Positions 12,504-14,367 of a stretch of DNA of 14,367 nucleotides are shown piece by piece (the stretch's first letter is position 1; each line of letters starts with the position of its first letter). The position numbers and the translations under genes were made by a program. Source of the DNA: Deltaproteobacteria bacterium (GTDB lineage: Bacteria; Desulfobacterota_B; Binatia; Bin18); assembly GCA_012271025.1 (NCBI GenBank), contig JAAXHF010000501.1:1-14367 (forward strand). The letters are read 5' to 3'. The notes under the pieces were generated by a model that saw only the letters and a list, made by a program, of their open reading frames with translations, was not told the origin of the DNA and ran no database searches.

Positions 12504-12833
12504 ATGAGCGACAGTTTCTACCCCAAAGACGGTATGAGCAGCCTGCGTAAGCTGCGGAACGCCCGCCCCGAGTTGTTCAAGGCCTTTGTCGAGTTCGATA
12601 CCAAGGTGTTTGAAGACGGCGCGCTCAGCGTCAAGATGAAAGAGCTGATCGCCGTGGCCACCGCCCATGTCACCCAGTGTCCGTACTGCATTGACGTGCA
12701 CACCAAGCGGGCCGAGCAGGCCGGCGCGTCGCAGGAAGAAATCGCCGAAGCCATCTTTGTCACCATGGCTCTGCGGGCCGGGGGCGCTTTTGCCCACAGC
12801 ACAGTGGCCTTCAGCGCACTGGAACACGGCTAG
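12504..12833 (+). CDS. Carboxymuconolactone decarboxylase / AhpD-like protein
   Basis: A 109-residue all-helical protein of the CMD/AhpD family. The key signature is E47-x11-C59-x-x-C62-x3-H66 in MKELIAVATAHVTQCPYCIDVHT, the redox-active CxxC with the Glu and His proton relay of AhpD alkylhydroperoxidases; true gamma-carboxymuconolactone decarboxylases lack the cysteine pair. A thiol-based peroxidase or disulfide reductase role is therefore more likely than decarboxylation. The protein is cytoplasmic and probably oligomeric. AAGGAGG lies six bases before the ATG. It is divergent from the acyl-CoA dehydrogenase operon and 59 bp upstream of pyrF, with a hairpin between. Confidence 0.93.
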   Translation: MSDSFYPKDGMSSLRKLRNARPELFKAFVEFDTKVFEDGALSVKMKELIAVATAHVTQCPYCIDVHTKRAEQAGASQEEIAEAIFVTMALRAGGAFAHSTVAFSALEHG

Positions 12834-12842
12834 CCCACCCAG

Positions 12843-12873
12843 CCCGGTCCTGCGGTCGCGCTCGTGGACCGGG
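12843..12873 (+). terminator. Hairpin after the CMD-family gene
   Basis: CCCGGTCC (12843-12850) and GGACCGGG (12866-12873) form a perfect 8-bp stem around a 15-nt loop, which holds a further GCG/CGC pair. It starts 10 bp after the CMD stop and ends 20 bp before pyrF. No T-tract follows, so it may be a factor-dependent terminator, an attenuator for pyrF or an mRNA stabiliser. Confidence 0.4.
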
Positions 12874-12892
12874 TAACGCACGCCGGACGGAC

Positions 12893-13660
12893 ATGGTCTC
12901 GCCTCCCCCCAGCCCGGCCCGCTTGCGGGCGGCCAAAAAGCGCCTCATTTTTCCGCTGGATGTCGCAACGCTGGCCGAGGCCGAAGCGTATGTCGAGTTG
13001 CTGGCCGACGAGGTCGGGGTGTTCAAGGTGGGCAAACAGCTCTTCGTGCATGCTGGCCCGGAGGCGGTCCGGCTCGTCCAGCGCCGGGGCGGACAGGTGT
13101 TTCTGGATCTCAAATTCCACGATATTCCCCGCACCGTGGCCCAGGCCGGAATTGAGGCCGCCCGCCTGGGGGTGGCCATGTTCAACGTCCACGCCGCAGG
13201 CGGCCCGGACATGATGCGGATGACCCGGACCGAGGTCGCCAAACGTTGTCGGGCCGAAGGCTTGCGGCGTCCGCTGATCCTGGCCGTCACCGTCCTGACC
13301 AGCCTGAACGCCGACGACCTGCGCCAGACTGGGGTTGCCGCCGGTCCGCAAACACAGGTCGTCCGCCTGGCCAGACTGGCCCAGGCGGCGGGTCTGGGCG
13401 GGGTGGTGACGTCTCCCCACGAACTCTCCCGCCTGCGCCGCGAATGCGGTCCTCGGCTGCGCCTAATCGTGCCCGGGGTGCGGCCGCCGGGGGCGGACTG
13501 GGATGACCAGAAGCGGGTGCTCAGCCCGCAACAGGCGATGAGCCGCGGCGCCGACTATGTGGTGGTGGGGAAACCGATCCGAGACGCGGCCGACCCGCGT
13601 CTGGCCGCCCGGCAGATCGTCAGCGATATGGCCTGTGGGCTTGCCCGGCGAGCCGGCTAG
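12893..13660 (+). CDS. pyrF: Orotidine 5'-phosphate decarboxylase
   Basis: A 255-residue TIM-barrel enzyme catalysing the last step of UMP synthesis, OMP to UMP plus CO2, in the cytoplasm. IFPLDV (19-24) and FKVGKQLF carry the first aspartate and K46. The signature FLDLKFHDIPRTV (70-82) holds the charged Asp-Lys-Asp network (D72, K74, D77). TVLTSL at 133-138 and IVPGVRPPGADWDDQKR at 192-208 line the phosphate-binding loop. Odd: the conserved Arg of the VGRPIT phosphate motif reads VGKPIR (K227). The ribosome binding site is weak (GGACGGAC before the ATG), and about ten residues before the barrel are Pro/Ala-rich, so a slightly later start is possible. Its TAG stop overlaps the stop of ftsB on the other strand. 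Confidence 0.95.
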   Translation: MVSPPPSPARLRAAKKRLIFPLDVATLAEAEAYVELLADEVGVFKVGKQLFVHAGPEAVRLVQRRGGQVFLDLKFHDIPRTVAQAGIEAARLGVAMFNVHAAGGPDMMRMTRTEVAKRCRAEGLRRPLILAVTVLTSLNADDLRQTGVAAGPQTQVVRLARLAQAAGLGGVVTSPHELSRLRRECGPRLRLIVPGVRPPGADWDDQKRVLSPQQAMSRGADYVVVGKPIRDAADPRLAARQIVSDMACGLARRAG

Positions 13661-14067
13661 GGCGCGCGGGAAGCGGCGGCACTATGGCCACGGGGTACAT
13701 CGTCGGCCGATACCGGGACGTTGGCCGGGAAACGGCTCAGACACATCCGCTGCCAGGGGGGCAGCGAATCGTCTGCCGGCGCGTCAAAGCGGTAGACAAT
13801 ATCATCCGGCCGGACAAAACCGAACTCTTCGCGGGCGATGTGTTCCAGAAACGTGTCGTCGGTCTCCAGCCGCTGCATGCACACCCGCAGGGCCTGACTT
13901 TCACGCAGCCGGGCAAATACCGCAGCCTCGAGGGCGGCCTGCTCCTGGGCCAAGCCCCGCAGGTGCAACAGCCCCCAGCCGCCGAACACGATGGACAGAC
14001 CGAGCAGCACGTAGACGCCCAGGACCGTTGGCAGCCACACGACACGCAAGGAAAGAAAGCGACCCAC
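13657..14067 (-). CDS. ftsB: Septum formation initiator, FtsB/DivIC-like
   Basis: A bitopic membrane protein of the divisome that links FtsL and FtsQ-type partners. From the GTG at 14065-14067 it has 136 residues: a short basic N-terminus, a transmembrane helix at about 11-29 (WLPTVLGVYVLLGLSIVFGG), a coiled coil at about 37-66 and the family motif DDTFLEHIAREEFGFVRPDDIVYRF at 70-94. The tail (95-136) is longer than usual and polar. A TTG start at 14103 would give 148 residues, but it coincides with a -35 candidate and has no Shine-Dalgarno. The GTG also lacks one, and a TACAAT box only seven bases upstream suggests a leaderless message. It is convergent with pyrF (4-bp overlap) and divergent from eno. 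Confidence 0.88.
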   Translation of the reverse strand: MGRFLSLRVVWLPTVLGVYVLLGLSIVFGGWGLLHLRGLAQEQAALEAAVFARLRESQALRVCMQRLETDDTFLEHIAREEFGFVRPDDIVYRFDAPADDSLPPWQRMCLSRFPANVPVSADDVPRGHSAAASRAP

Positions 14068-14074
14068 GAGGCGT

Positions 14075-14103
14075 ATTGTAGGTCCACCCGGCTCCCCACG
14101 CAA
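14075..14103 (-). promoter_or_regulatory. Candidate promoter of ftsB
   Basis: Minus-strand TTGCGT (14098-14103) and TACAAT (14075-14080) are 17 bp apart; the -10 matches 5 of 6, the -35 3 of 6. Initiation would fall at or within a base or two of the GTG codon at 14067, implying leaderless translation if both calls are right. Confidence 0.4.
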
Positions 14104-14110
14104 CGGTGGC

Positions 14111-14136
14111 GTAGGGGCAGGCCCCCGTGCCTGCCC
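14111..14136. repeat. Hairpin repeat, copy 2 (CCCCGT loop)
   Basis: GGGCAGGC (14115-14122) and GCCTGCCC (14129-14136) form a perfect 8-bp stem around CCCCGT, preceded by GTAG. It matches copy 1 at 2704-2728 in loop, flank and stem length while the stem sequence differs with paired changes. It lies in the ftsB/eno divergent region, 34 bp before the eno start codon. Confidence 0.65.
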
Positions 14137-14143
14137 AGCGTGA

Positions 14144-14367
<224 letters not shown>

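Overview
The window is high-GC bacterial chromosome made almost entirely of tightly packed protein genes. It holds 16 genes, of which the first (a short-chain dehydrogenase) and the last (enolase) run off the ends. No rRNA, tRNA, CRISPR array, transposase or integrase was seen. The gene mix (class III CoA-transferase, paired acyl-CoA dehydrogenases, an LLM-type flavin oxidoreductase, an amidohydrolase-2 protein and an HACL-type thiamine-diphosphate lyase) is typical of uncultured, metabolically versatile lineages once grouped with the Deltaproteobacteria, such as Tectomicrobia/Entotheonella or Binatota. That placement is inferred from gene content only.

Layout. Positions 1-1629 (minus): CoA-transferase followed by an SDR. 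1780-2652 (plus): an epoxide-hydrolase-like alpha/beta hydrolase, divergent from the CoA-transferase. 2653-2757: a small intergenic patch of heptad repeats and a hairpin. 2758-4815 (minus): a luciferase-like oxidoreductase followed by an amidohydrolase. 4874-5702 (minus): an AT-richer two-gene cassette, a small helical protein overlapping an HNH endonuclease. 5848-6669 (plus): an enoyl-CoA hydratase. 6680-12255 (minus), in transcription order: acyl-CoA dehydrogenase, second acyl-CoA dehydrogenase, isoaspartyl peptidase/asparaginase, HACL-like ThDP enzyme and a small leucine-rich-repeat protein. 12256-12503: a 248-bp divergent regulatory region. 12504-13660 (plus): a carboxymuconolactone-decarboxylase/AhpD-like protein, then pyrF. 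13657-14067 (minus): an FtsB/DivIC-like division protein. 14171-end (plus): enolase. No gene-free stretch exceeds 300 bp.

How the genes may work together. The catabolic genes cover the chemistry of acyl-CoA breakdown: CoA transfer, alpha,beta-dehydrogenation by a probable heteromeric dehydrogenase, hydration, hydroxyacyl oxidation (SDR) and C-C cleavage of a 2-hydroxyacyl-CoA. The flavin oxidoreductase, amidohydrolase and epoxide hydrolase could act earlier on a cyclic or oxygenated substrate. The substrate cannot be read from the sequence. pyrF, ftsB and eno are housekeeping genes at the right edge.

The most unusual structure is non-coding. There are heptanucleotide-period repeats at three places, one of them an inverted pair of six heptads each that could fold into a long hairpin. 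Two dispersed hairpins share a CCCCGT loop and show compensatory stem changes. A perfect 9-bp-arm palindrome abuts a good promoter for the acyl-CoA dehydrogenase operon. The HNH cassette is the best candidate for a poorly described mobile or accessory system.
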